The notes under the pieces: model-generated
What the model saw: only the letters and a program-made list of their open reading frames with translations
Database searches by the model: none
What the model was told of the DNA's origin: nothing
Made by a program: the position numbers and the translations under genes
Shown: positions 56,450-64,000 of the stretch, piece after piece
How the letters are laid out: each line of letters starts with the position of its first letter
Numbering within the stretch: position 1 is the stretch's first letter
Assembly: GCF_040790665.1 (NCBI RefSeq)
Contig: NZ_CP160849.1
Coordinates: 2,505,501-2,569,500 of the forward strand
Direction: 5' to 3'
Length of the DNA stretch: 64,000 nucleotides
Source: Sulfitobacter pontiacus
Lineage (GTDB): Bacteria > Pseudomonadota > Alphaproteobacteria > Rhodobacterales > Rhodobacteraceae

Positions 56450-57223
56450 TCACGCGCGGGTGCTGCGCGTGATCCCGCCTTCGCTGCGGCCTTCGGCATA
56501 GCGGGTCAGTCGTTGCGCCAGCAGCCCGACAGAGAGATGCAGCAGCACCGTCAAACAGGCGAGCATGATCAACGCGGCGAACATCAGGTCGATCTTGGCG
56601 CGGCCATTGGCCAGCAACATCAGATAGCCCAGCCCCTTTGACGCGCCGACCCATTCGCCAATCACCGCCCCGATCGGCGCATAGACCGCCGCCAGCCGCA
56701 GCCCCGTCGCAAGGCTTGGCAGCGCGTGGGGGATTTGTACGTAGCGCATGAACCGCAACGGTCGCGCGCCCATCGATTGCGCCAGATCGCGGTAGCCATC
56801 TGGCACGCGGGTCAGCCCGTCGTGAAAGGCGGATGTCACCGGGAAATAGATGATCAACACCGCCATCACGATCTTGGAGCCCATGCCATAGCCGAACCAC
56901 AGCGTCAGTAACGGGGCCAGCGCGAAAACCGGCACGGCTTGGGTAAAGACCAGCAGCGGCAGCAGCAAACGCTCTGCCGTTTTGGACAGCGCCAGATGGA
57001 TCGCGGTGACAGCCCCCAAGGCGGTGCCGATCAGCAGCCCCAGCAGCACCTCGACGGTGGTGACCCATGCGTTCTCGATCAGCGTCTCACGGGCGCGATA
57101 TGCCGCCTGCGCCACGCGCCACGGCGAGGGCAGGATATAGTGCGGCGCGTCGGTCAGCAGCACCGCGGCCTGCCAAAGACCAAGCCCCAGCAGGATCGCA
57201 AGCGGTATGTCGTATCGTCTCAT
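56450..57223 (-). CDS. ABC transporter permease of the thiamin operon (ThiX-like)
   Basis: The 257-residue membrane protein has six or so hydrophobic segments and the permease signature VIGEWVGASKGLGYLMLLANG (EAA loop). It is coupled to the ATP-binding gene by a 4-bp overlap and closes the thi operon. With the substrate protein and ATPase it probably imports a hydroxymethylpyrimidine-type thiamin precursor, as do ThiXYZ systems. Ligand specificity is inferred from the operon. Confidence 0.9.
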   Translation of the reverse strand: MRRYDIPLAILLGLGLWQAAVLLTDAPHYILPSPWRVAQAAYRARETLIENAWVTTVEVLLGLLIGTALGAVTAIHLALSKTAERLLLPLLVFTQAVPVFALAPLLTLWFGYGMGSKIVMAVLIIYFPVTSAFHDGLTRVPDGYRDLAQSMGARPLRFMRYVQIPHALPSLATGLRLAAVYAPIGAVIGEWVGASKGLGYLMLLANGRAKIDLMFAALIMLACLTVLLHLSVGLLAQRLTRYAEGRSEGGITRSTRA

Positions 57224-57945
57224 GCAGGCACCCCCCGCAGATGGGACAGAAGCGCGCTTTGGCAGGCCCAAACCTCGGGCGCGGTGACGGGGCGCGGCGC
57301 CCGAAGCGCGGGGACGGGCCAGCTTTGCACGCCCGTGGCCGAAAGGATCAGGATGTGGTCGGCCAATCTCGCCGCCTCTGCCGGATCGTGGGTGACCAGC
57401 AGCACGGTCCGCCCGTGCAACAGCTCTGCCGCGAGCTCTTGCATCGCGGCGCGGGTGCCCGCATCCAGCGCCGAGAACGGCTCGTCCAGAAAGACCACCG
57501 CGCGATCCTCCAGCAAGGTCCGCGCCAGCGCTGCCCGCTGCCGCATCCCGCCCGACAAGGCGGCGGGTTTCTTATGGGCATGATCCTGCAGACCGACCCG
57601 CGCAAGCATGGCGGAGGCACGGTCCCTGTCAGGCGTGGTCCCACGCAGCCGGTCGCCGATCATGATGTTGTCGATCACCGTAAGCCACGGTAACAGCAGG
57701 TCGGATTGCGCCATATAGCTGATCCGCCCCGCCAGCGGTTGCCCGTCAGAGGCGGTGATCGTGCCGTCAAATGCGCCGCCCGTCTCAAGCCCCAGCAGCA
57801 GCCGCAACACCGTGGATTTGCCCACCCCCGACGGGCCGAGCAAGCAGGTCCACGCCCCCGCGGCCAGGGTCATATCCACGTCAAACAGTCGGCGCGCGTC
57901 AATCCGGTGTTGTCCCGTCAGACGCAGCGCGGGCGGCGGGGTCAT
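57220..57945 (-). CDS. ABC transporter ATP-binding protein of the thiamin operon (ThiZ-like)
   Basis: This 241-residue ATPase has Walker A GPSGVGKST, signature LSGGMRQRAALART and Walker B VVFLDEPFSALDAG, with the H-loop LVTHDPAEAARL. It is of the nitrate/sulfonate/taurine-type subfamily that pairs with NMT1/THI5-like binding proteins. 4-bp overlaps on both sides bind it to tenA and the permease gene. GTG starts in the region were not preferred over ATG 57945. Confidence 0.93.
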   Translation of the reverse strand: MTPPPALRLTGQHRIDARRLFDVDMTLAAGAWTCLLGPSGVGKSTVLRLLLGLETGGAFDGTITASDGQPLAGRISYMAQSDLLLPWLTVIDNIMIGDRLRGTTPDRDRASAMLARVGLQDHAHKKPAALSGGMRQRAALARTLLEDRAVVFLDEPFSALDAGTRAAMQELAAELLHGRTVLLVTHDPAEAARLADHILILSATGVQSWPVPALRAPRPVTAPEVWACQSALLSHLRGVPA

Positions 57946-58625
57946 GGCAGGTCCAGCCCCATCTGCCAGAAGCCGACCTCTAGCCGTGTGGCCGTGGAAA
58001 AGCGGTTTTGCAGGGCCGCGCGACGGGGGGCGGTTTCAAGGTCACCGATCCGCCGCGCAACCGCCGCGTCGACCATCGCGCCCACCGTCTGGCACAGCGC
58101 CTGATAGTCGGGGTCGGCGTAGGTCTCGATCCACTCGGCATAGGGCGTGTCGGCGCTGCGGGTCTGGGCCAGGCGCTGCCCGATCTCCCCATAGCCCATG
58201 ACGCATGGCAAGAGCGCCGCCATCAGATCAAGGAAATCCCCCTGCATCCCGGCATCCAGCACATAGCGCGTATAGGCGAGGTTGGCGGGGGTTTCCGTTG
58301 CGGTGAAAAGCGCCGCTTCGTCGATACCCGCCGCAGCACAGGTGCGGATATGCAGCGCCATCTCGTGATTGACCAGCGCATCCACCGTGGCGGCGCAGGT
58401 CTTCATCTCTTCCATCGTTTCCGATTTGACCACCGCCATAGACCAAGCGCGAGAGAAATGCACAAGGAAAACATAATCTTGGATCAGATAGTTCACAAAG
58501 CAACGGCGCGGCAGGCTGCCGTCGCGCAGCCCTTCGACAAAGGCGTGGTGGGTGTAGTCTTGCCAATCCTGCGCCGCAGCAGCGCGCCACATCGCGAAGC
58601 TGCGGCCATAGTCCGGCGCGGTCAT
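57942..58625 (-). CDS. tenA: TenA-family thiaminase II
   Basis: TenA hydrolyses amino-HMP from degraded thiamin to HMP for reuse. The 227 residues include the helix FVNYLIQDYVFLVHFSRAW and the catalytic Cys141 in ALLPCVMGYGEIG, so this is the cysteine-containing TenA type. It overlaps its neighbours by 4 bp on both sides, with a THI5-like binding protein upstream and an ABC ATPase downstream. This supports salvage of imported pyrimidine. Confidence 0.94.
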   Translation of the reverse strand: MTAPDYGRSFAMWRAAAAQDWQDYTHHAFVEGLRDGSLPRRCFVNYLIQDYVFLVHFSRAWSMAVVKSETMEEMKTCAATVDALVNHEMALHIRTCAAAGIDEAALFTATETPANLAYTRYVLDAGMQGDFLDLMAALLPCVMGYGEIGQRLAQTRSADTPYAEWIETYADPDYQALCQTVGAMVDAAVARRIGDLETAPRRAALQNRFSTATRLEVGFWQMGLDLP

Positions 58626-59560
58626 CGGGCGGTCACATCAATGGCGATGGTCGACACGGGCGAGATGTCGGGGATCAGGCCCGCGTCATGCAAGAACGTC
58701 TCGAATGTGGCGTAGCGTCCGGCATCCATCGCCGTGGGGCGCAGGGCGAAACGGGGCAGCGTGTCTTTCCACGCGCGGGCATTCAGCTCGTCCTGCAGAT
58801 CGGCAGAGGTGGCGGCGAAAACCTCCCAGCTTTCTTCGGGGTGGTTCACGATATATTGCGTCGCTTTCTCGGTCGCGGCCAGAAACCGCGCGATCATGTC
58901 CTTATCCATCGTGTCGCGGTTGGCGACGTAGATCAGCTCGTCATAGGGCGGCAGACCCTCTTCCTCGACGTAGAAACAGGTGCCATCGACGCCTTCGATA
59001 TCCATCTGGTTCAGTTCGAAATTGCGGAAGGCTCCGATGACCGCATCCACCTGACCGGACATCAACGACGGTGACAGCGACCAGTTGACGTTTACCAGCT
59101 CTACATCATCCAGCGACAGCCCGTGATGGGTCAGGATCGCGCCAAGCACGGCCTCTTCGACACCGCCGACAGAGAATCCGACCTTTTTGCCCGCCAGATC
59201 CGCAGGAGAGGCGATGGGACCATCGGTCAGCGCCAGCAGGCAGTTCAGCGGCGTGGCCACCAGCGTGCCGACCCGTTGCAGGGGCAGACCTTCGTGGATT
59301 TGCAGGTGCAACTGCGGCTGATAGGAAATCGCAAGATCCGCCTTGCCTGCGGCGACCAGTTTGGGCGGGTCAGAAGGATCGGCGGGGGCGATGACCTCTA
59401 CGCTCAGGTCCTGTTCGGCGAAGTACCCTTTTTCCTGCGCCACGATGATCGGCCCGTGGTCGGGGTTCACGAACCAGTCCAGCAGCAAGACCATGTCGTC
59501 CTGCGCCAGCGCCGGGCCAGAGGTCAGCGCCAGCGCGGCCAGAATGTTACGAAGTTTCAT
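58622..59560 (-). CDS. NMT1/THI5-like substrate-binding protein (ThiY-like)
   Basis: A 312-residue periplasmic binding protein with a signal peptide (1 to about 20, SGPALAQ) and the THI5/NMT1-like core (LLLDWFVNPDHGPIIVAQEKGYFAEQDL, GKADLAISYQPQLHLQI). In bacteria such proteins bind formylaminopyrimidine or HMP. It overlaps tenA by 4 bp and overlaps thiF by 14 bp. It probably serves the ABC genes of this operon. Confidence 0.92.
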   Translation of the reverse strand: MKLRNILAALALTSGPALAQDDMVLLLDWFVNPDHGPIIVAQEKGYFAEQDLSVEVIAPADPSDPPKLVAAGKADLAISYQPQLHLQIHEGLPLQRVGTLVATPLNCLLALTDGPIASPADLAGKKVGFSVGGVEEAVLGAILTHHGLSLDDVELVNVNWSLSPSLMSGQVDAVIGAFRNFELNQMDIEGVDGTCFYVEEEGLPPYDELIYVANRDTMDKDMIARFLAATEKATQYIVNHPEESWEVFAATSADLQDELNARAWKDTLPRFALRPTAMDAGRYATFETFLHDAGLIPDISPVSTIAIDVTAR

Positions 59561-60551
59561 CGGTTTGTCCTTTCAACGGGGAAGGCTCGCCCATGGCGAG
59601 CAGGGTAATGGGGCCATGCCAGTAGCTGGCCAGATGGGTCGCCGCCTGCCACGCGCGCAGGCCCGAACGGCAGGCGATCACCGCACGGGGTTGATGTGTC
59701 GGGCGGGGAGCGTTGCGGAGGAAATCGGGCAGGGTGATGTGCTGCGCTGTGGGTGTCGCGGATGTGGGGGCCTCATCCGGCCCACGCAGATCGACGACCC
59801 AATCGCTTGCGCGGATCTGCGAGGGCGCGACAAATCCGAAACCGTGGTCAGGCTCCGGCGCGGTATCAAATCGGAAGCCGCCAAAACGATAGGAGGCAAG
59901 ATCAAAGCTGATCAATTGCCCCAAAGGGGACGGCGACAGTCCAAGGAGGCAGGCCAGCGCCATCTGTGCTTGTGCGGCACCGATCGTGGCGACAACCGGC
60001 CCCATCACCCCCGCCGTGTCACAGCTGGCCGCGCGGTCCGGCAGATCGGGGAATACCGCCCGCAGCGACGGCGCGCCGCCGCAGAACCCGCCAACATAGC
60101 CGCCAAACCCAAGGGCCGAGGCGCTGATCAGGGGCAGGTTCGCATGCAGGCAATGATCCGACAGCACATAGCTTGCTGCGAAGCTGTCGGCGCAATCCAG
60201 CACGAGCGTCGCATCATGGCACAGCTTTGCCACGGTATCCGGCCCAAGGGTCACGGGGTGGGCCACCACGGTACACGCGCTGTTGCGCGCGGTTAGGGCG
60301 CGGGCGGCGGCGGTGACCTTGGGCGTGCCGATATCGGCTTCGGTAAAGAGCGTCTGGCGGTGCAGGTTCGACAGGGCCACGTCATCACCGTCCACCAGCG
60401 TGATATGCCCCACACCGGCCCCTGCCAGCAGGGGCAGTACCGGCGCCGCCAGCCCGCCCGCGCCGACCACCACCACCCGCGCCGCCGCCAGCGTCTCTTG
60501 GCCCGATGGGCCGACCTGCGGCAGGATCATCTGGCGGGCATAGCGGTTCAT
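59547..60551 (-). CDS. thiF: ThiF-family adenylyltransferase with a C-terminal rhodanese-like domain
   Basis: This 334-residue E1-like enzyme adenylates the ThiS C-terminus for sulfur transfer. It has VVVGAGGLAAPVLPLLAGAGVGHITLVDGD (ATP site) and SCDTAGVMGPVVATIGAAQAQMAL. After about residue 240 comes a rhodanese-like segment (VVDLRGPDEAPT ... AVIACRSGLRAW) with a Cys that may carry persulfide. The start at 60551 is the family N-terminus [14 protein letters not shown]. It overlaps thiE by 4 bp. Confidence 0.9.
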   Translation of the reverse strand: MNRYARQMILPQVGPSGQETLAAARVVVVGAGGLAAPVLPLLAGAGVGHITLVDGDDVALSNLHRQTLFTEADIGTPKVTAAARALTARNSACTVVAHPVTLGPDTVAKLCHDATLVLDCADSFAASYVLSDHCLHANLPLISASALGFGGYVGGFCGGAPSLRAVFPDLPDRAASCDTAGVMGPVVATIGAAQAQMALACLLGLSPSPLGQLISFDLASYRFGGFRFDTAPEPDHGFGFVAPSQIRASDWVVDLRGPDEAPTSATPTAQHITLPDFLRNAPRPTHQPRAVIACRSGLRAWQAATHLASYWHGPITLLAMGEPSPLKGQTDETS

Positions 60552-61144
60552 CGGGTTGCCCCCAGCCATGCAGTGATGCGATCCTCGGGCGAGGGGTTCA
60601 GGGTGATGTCGGTCACCGCCGCGACGCAATCGGCACCGGCATCAAAAGCACCCGCCGCGCGGTCGACCGACATGCCCCCGATGGCCACAAGCGGGGTCTG
60701 CCCCACCCGCTCACGCCAGTCGCGCAGACGGTCCAGCCCCTGCGCGTGCCACTTCATTTGCTTCAGGATCGTCGGGTAGATCGGGCCGAGGGCGATATAA
60801 TCGGGGCGCAGGTCCAGGGCGCGGGTCAGTTCGGCCTTGTCGTGGGTGCTGATGCCCAGACGTGCGCCCGCATTGCGGATGGCGGTGAGGTCGGCGCTGT
60901 CCAGATCCTCTTGTCCCAGATGGATAAAATCACACCCTTCGTCGAGCGCGATACGCCAGTGATCGTTGATGACAAGGGTACAGTCGTGTTTGGCGCAGAT
61001 CGCCTTGGCCTGCCGGATGTCGCGCCGCAGGGCAGGGGCGGGCGTGTCCTTGATCCGCAGTTGCACCAGTTTGATGCCAAGGGGCACCAGCCGCTCCAAC
61101 CAGGCGGCGCTGTCGAAGATCGGGTAGAAACGGTCCAGGGTCAT
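60548..61144 (-). CDS. thiE: thiamine phosphate synthase
   Basis: ThiE joins HMP-PP and thiazole phosphate to thiamin phosphate. The 198 residues show [14 protein letters not shown], the pyrophosphate-loop [39 protein letters not shown] and [14 protein letters not shown]. The family usually has about 205-215 residues; this one is slightly short. Overlaps of 4 bp on both sides (thiG before, thiF after) couple translation. Confidence 0.95.
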   Translation of the reverse strand: MTLDRFYPIFDSAAWLERLVPLGIKLVQLRIKDTPAPALRRDIRQAKAICAKHDCTLVINDHWRIALDEGCDFIHLGQEDLDSADLTAIRNAGARLGISTHDKAELTRALDLRPDYIALGPIYPTILKQMKWHAQGLDRLRDWRERVGQTPLVAIGGMSVDRAAGAFDAGADCVAAVTDITLNPSPEDRITAWLGATR

Positions 61145-61914
61145 TCCAGAAACGCCTTTCCGATCAGGGGGGTAGAGGGCGCGGCCATATCGCGGGGCGG
61201 CATCGGGTCCGCATCGGCCGCAAGCTGTCCGGCGCGGATCGCGGTGGCAAAGGCCTCGGCCATGGCGGCGGGGTCACCGGCTTTGGCGACAGCGGTGTTC
61301 AGCAGCACCGCGTCAAATCCCAGCTCCATCGCCTGTGCGGCGTGCGAGGGCAGGCCGATGCCCGCGTCGATCACCAGCGGCACGTCGGGAAAATGCGCCC
61401 GCATGGCGCGCAGCCCGAAAAGGTTGTTCAGCCCCATCCCCGACCCGATGGGCGCGCCCCAGGGCATCAGCACCTCGCAGCCCGCCCGCAGCAATCTATC
61501 CGCGACCACAAGGTCTTCGGTGGTGTAGGGAAAGACCTGAAACCCGTCCTCGCTCAGGATGCGGGCGGCCTCGACCAGACCGAAGACATCTGGCTGCAAC
61601 GTGTCCTCCTCGCCGATGACCTCGAGCTTGATCCAGCGCGTGTCGAACACCTCGCGGGCCATATGGGCGGTGGTGACGGCCTCTTTCACGCTGTGACATC
61701 CGGCGGTGTTGGGCAGCACATGGACGTCAAGCGCGCGGATCTGTTCCCAGAAGTCCTGACCGGCGCGATCCCGCCCGCTTTCGCGCCGCAGCGAGACCGT
61801 CGCCACCGCCGCCCCGCTGCGCGCAAAGGCGTCTGACAGCACCTTGGGCGAGGGGTATTGCGCGGTGCCCAGCATCAGACCATTGGCAAGGGTTTCTCCG
61901 TAAAAGGGGCGCAT
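61141..61914 (-). CDS. thiG: thiazole synthase
   Basis: ThiG builds the thiazole ring from deoxyxylulose 5-phosphate, dehydroglycine and ThiS-thiocarboxylate. The 257 residues include [58 protein letters not shown] with the active Lys, and [30 protein letters not shown]. Start at 61914, one base after the thiS stop. It is cotranscribed with thiS, thiO and thiE. Confidence 0.96.
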   Translation of the reverse strand: MRPFYGETLANGLMLGTAQYPSPKVLSDAFARSGAAVATVSLRRESGRDRAGQDFWEQIRALDVHVLPNTAGCHSVKEAVTTAHMAREVFDTRWIKLEVIGEEDTLQPDVFGLVEAARILSEDGFQVFPYTTEDLVVADRLLRAGCEVLMPWGAPIGSGMGLNNLFGLRAMRAHFPDVPLVIDAGIGLPSHAAQAMELGFDAVLLNTAVAKAGDPAAMAEAFATAIRAGQLAADADPMPPRDMAAPSTPLIGKAFLE

Positions 61915-61915
61915 C

Positions 61916-62113
61916 TCAGCCTCCTTGCATGGGGGCGAGCACTTCGATGCTGTCGCCGGAGGACAGGGGGTGGCTGGCCCGCAGGCTGGCGGGGATAAAG
62001 CTGCCATTGACGGCGGTAGCGACTTTCGCGCCGCCAAATCCTTCGGCCTCTAGCAGGGCGGCAAGCGTGGGCGCGTCACTGTCGAGCGGGGCACCGTTAA
62101 GCTGTAGTTTCAT
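61916..62113 (-). CDS. thiS: sulfur carrier protein ThiS
   Basis: This 65-residue ubiquitin-like protein ends in Gly-Gly (MQGG), which is adenylated by ThiF and turned into a thiocarboxylate. Core [20 protein letters not shown] and [35 protein letters not shown] match the family. The start at 62113 overlaps the thiO stop by 17 bp. Confidence 0.95.
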   Translation of the reverse strand: MKLQLNGAPLDSDAPTLAALLEAEGFGGAKVATAVNGSFIPASLRASHPLSSGDSIEVLAPMQGG

Positions 62114-63092
62114 GGAAAATCTCCGGTGTTTTGGCGTCAAGGATCAGGTCCGCCACCATGGTCGCCAGCGCGGGGGCGAGCAGGAAACCGTGGCGATACA
62201 GACCGTTGGCGCGGATCAGATTGCCCTGCCGTTCGATGCGCGGCAGGTTGTCGGGGAAGGCGGGGCGGCTGTCGACGCCGATCTCTAGGATCTCGGCCTC
62301 GCCAAAGGCGGGGGACAGTGCGTAGGCCGCGCTCAGCAGTTCAAGCACGGACCGGACGCTGGCATGGGCACCGGCGCGGCCTTCGACCATTGTGGCCCCG
62401 AGCATGTAAATCCCGTCACCGCGCGGCACGACGTAGATCGGCACACGTGGGTGCAGCACGCGGATGGGGCGGGTGATCTCGATGTCGGGGCAGGACAGCA
62501 GCGCCATTTCCCCCTTCACGCCGCGCAAATCAGGCAGATCGGCGCGCGCGTGATAGCCGCGGCAATCAACGACGAGGCCGTCTTGCGCCAGCGCTTCGGG
62601 ATCGGCCTCGCCTTGTTCGAAACTGGCCCCATCGGCCACCAGCCCGCGCCACAGCTCTGCCAGCGCAATGCGGGGCGACAGGTGGGCCTCGGTCTGGAAA
62701 TAGAGCCCTTTGGCAAAGCGGTCGCCAAGGTCGGGTTCAAGCGCCGTGATCTCCGCGCCGGTCAGGGTTTGGTGGCTTGTCGTGCGACGGGCAAAGCGGG
62801 TCAGATCGCTGCTGTCCCGCGCCGGAGAGATCACAAGCGACCCGCGTCGGCGCAGCGATGTGGTGCGCTGCCCCCACCAATCTGCGGCGCTTTGGCCCAG
62901 CCGGATCACGGGTTCCTCGGCGCTTTCACTTTCGCAAAACGGGGCGAGCATGCCGCCAGCCCACCAAGAACACCCTTGCGGGCCGGGCTGGCGGGCGCGG
63001 TCGATCAGATGCACGCGCATCCCGCGGTCCAGCAAGACACGCGCGGTACACAGCCCCGCGACGCCCGCGCCGATGATGGTGACCTGCGTCAT
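62097..63092 (-). CDS. thiO: glycine oxidase ThiO
   Basis: ThiO uses FAD to oxidise glycine to iminoacetate for thiazole synthesis, the aerobic alternative to ThiH. The 331 residues begin with the FAD motif VTIIGAGVAGLCTARVLLDRGMRVHLID and have PQGCSWWAGGMLAPF and, near the end, NLIRANGLYRHGFLLAPALA. It overlaps thiD by 4 bp and thiS by 17 bp. Confidence 0.94.
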   Translation of the reverse strand: MTQVTIIGAGVAGLCTARVLLDRGMRVHLIDRARQPGPQGCSWWAGGMLAPFCESESAEEPVIRLGQSAADWWGQRTTSLRRRGSLVISPARDSSDLTRFARRTTSHQTLTGAEITALEPDLGDRFAKGLYFQTEAHLSPRIALAELWRGLVADGASFEQGEADPEALAQDGLVVDCRGYHARADLPDLRGVKGEMALLSCPDIEITRPIRVLHPRVPIYVVPRGDGIYMLGATMVEGRAGAHASVRSVLELLSAAYALSPAFGEAEILEIGVDSRPAFPDNLPRIERQGNLIRANGLYRHGFLLAPALATMVADLILDAKTPEIFHETTA

Positions 63093-63895
63093 GACCAGAC
63101 CGCGTGGAAGTGATGCACCGGCCCGTGGCCCGTGCCGATCTCAAGTTGATCCGCGGCGATGATGGCGCGGTGCAGATAGTCATGGGCGGCCTGTACCGCC
63201 GCGCCAAGGGGGTTGCCGTGGGCCAACCCCGCGGCGATGGCCGCGGCGTAGGTGCATCCCGTCCCGTGGGTATTGCGCGTGTCGATGCGCGGCGCGCTGA
63301 GCCATGTGACACGCTCTGCGGTGACCAGCGCGTCGCTACAGATATTGCCCGCGCTATGGCCGCCCTTCATCAGCACCGCCTTCGGCCCCATCTTTAGCAG
63401 CGCGCGGGCCTGCGTGACCATCTGGTCGGCGCTGTCGGCCTCGGGCTGGTTCAACAGGCGGGCGGCTTCGGGCAGGTTGGGGGTCAGCAGATCGGCGCGC
63501 GGCAGGATATCCGCGACCAGCGCTGCGACGGCGTCTTCTTGCAACAGCGCATCGCCGGATTTTGCGATCATCACCGGATCGACCACGATGGCCCCCCGAA
63601 ACGCGGAGAGCGCAGCGGCCACCGCCTGAATAATCTGCGGAGAAAACAACATGCCCAGTTTGATCGACTGCACCGAAAGATCGGACAGCACCGCATCGAT
63701 CTGGGCCGCGACGATGGGGGCGGGGATCTCGTGTACCGCGCTGACGCTGCGCGTGTTCTGCGCGGTCACGGCGGTGATCACGCTGGCGGCATAGACACCA
63801 TTGGCCGACATCGCCTTGATATCGGCCTGAATACCGGCACCGCCGCCGCTGTCGGATCCGGCGATGGTCAGGGAAATGGGGGTCGTCTTGGTCAC
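63089..63895 (-). CDS. thiD: hydroxymethylpyrimidine/phosphomethylpyrimidine kinase
   Basis: ThiD phosphorylates HMP and HMP-P. The 268 residues contain TIAGSDSGGGAGIQADIKAMSANGVYAASVITAVTAQNT, DPVMIAKSGDALL and the catalytic NTHGTGCTYAAAIAAGLAHG. It is the first gene of the operon, about 80 bp after a TPP riboswitch 3' half at the window edge, so thiamin pyrophosphate should lower its expression. Confidence 0.96.
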   Translation of the reverse strand: MTKTTPISLTIAGSDSGGGAGIQADIKAMSANGVYAASVITAVTAQNTRSVSAVHEIPAPIVAAQIDAVLSDLSVQSIKLGMLFSPQIIQAVAAALSAFRGAIVVDPVMIAKSGDALLQEDAVAALVADILPRADLLTPNLPEAARLLNQPEADSADQMVTQARALLKMGPKAVLMKGGHSAGNICSDALVTAERVTWLSAPRIDTRNTHGTGCTYAAAIAAGLAHGNPLGAAVQAAHDYLHRAIIAADQLEIGTGHGPVHHFHAVWS

Positions 63896-63974
63896 ATGCT
63901 CGCCTTTCGGTGGTGGGCAAGCAGACGCAAGAATGAGCTTTGTGGCGTGGACCTAAGGCCGATGCACAAAGATA

Positions 63975-64000
63975 CCCGTTCCCTACGCCGGTATTGCCCG
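63975..64000 (-). promoter_or_regulatory. TPP riboswitch, 3' portion (rest outside window)
   Basis: On the minus strand the right edge reads GGGCAATACCGGCGTAGGG followed by AACGGG. This matches the conserved 3' part of the THI box (GGGTAATGCCGGCGTAGGGA). The 5' part, including the CTGAGA loop, lies outside the window. It stands about 80 bp before thiD, the normal place for control of the thi operon. Confidence 0.85.

Overview
The window looks like a chromosomal segment of a marine Roseobacter-group alphaproteobacterium (family Rhodobacteraceae; the genus cannot be fixed from sequence alone, Sulfitobacter-like is my guess). The reasons are the GC-rich coding style, the gene neighbourhoods (cysG-DUF2849-sulfite reductase-cysH-DUF934-fpr, bolA/grxD, tandem gap genes, form II cox genes, TRAP dicarboxylate transporter), and an alphaproteobacterial-type SOS box (GTTC-N7-GTTC) in front of uvrA. 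No phage, IS element, CRISPR array or rRNA operon is visible. This is mostly ordinary core and accessory metabolism, tightly packed, with about 63 protein genes and one tRNA.

Layout. 1-4.3 kb: the end of a dihydrolipoyl dehydrogenase gene, uvrA with its SOS box, and a small Lys/His-rich secreted protein. 4.4-10.1 kb: a valine-degradation operon on the minus strand (mmsA, acyl-CoA dehydrogenase, 3-hydroxyisobutyryl-CoA hydrolase, mmsB) with a divergent LysR regulator. 10.2-14.7 kb: a CBS protein, coaD, two tandem gap genes with a 47-residue membrane peptide gene between them, and a DUF808 protein. 15-20.7 kb: a second Lys-rich secreted protein, transketolase, a coiled-coil protein with zapA, an MliC-type lysozyme inhibitor, and a bolA/small membrane protein/grxD operon. 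20.8-26.9 kb: xdhC, a molybdopterin-binding protein and coxS-coxL-coxM of a form II (AYRGAGR) molybdenum hydroxylase. 27-30.7 kb: two Ala/Glu-rich envelope proteins on either side of infC, which appears to start with ATC.

30.8-36.9 kb: the assimilatory sulfate/sulfite reduction operon with siroheme synthase, and a divergent Lrp/AsnC regulator. 36.9-44.6 kb: a cytochrome P450, then a DctB/DctD-like two-component system and a DctPQM TRAP transporter. The DctD-like regulator lacks the GAFTGA loop and the Walker A lysine, yet two 18-bp palindromes sit between it and dctP. 44.7-51.7 kb: tpiA, sufA, a secreted glycerophosphodiesterase, sufT, a fused RimB-RimK protein, tgt and an Old Yellow Enzyme. 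52-56.4 kb: lon, an HU-like protein, tRNA-Val(TAC) and a crotonase-family enzyme. 56.4-64 kb: a ten-gene thiamin operon on the minus strand (thiD, thiO, thiS, thiG, thiE, thiF, then a thiY-like/tenA/thiZ-like/thiX-like precursor salvage set). The 3' end of a TPP riboswitch leads it at the right edge of the window.

The most interesting observations are the degenerate DctD with tandem palindromic sites, candidate LacI-family (CceR-like) operators in front of both gap genes, the cofactor-site difference between the two GAPDHs, a TTTGCAAT/ATTGCAAA palindrome in front of mmsA, an unannotated 47-aa gene, and a Lys-rich secreted protein with a second internal signal-like segment and a tandem C-terminal repeat. 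No clearly undescribed multi-gene system was found.
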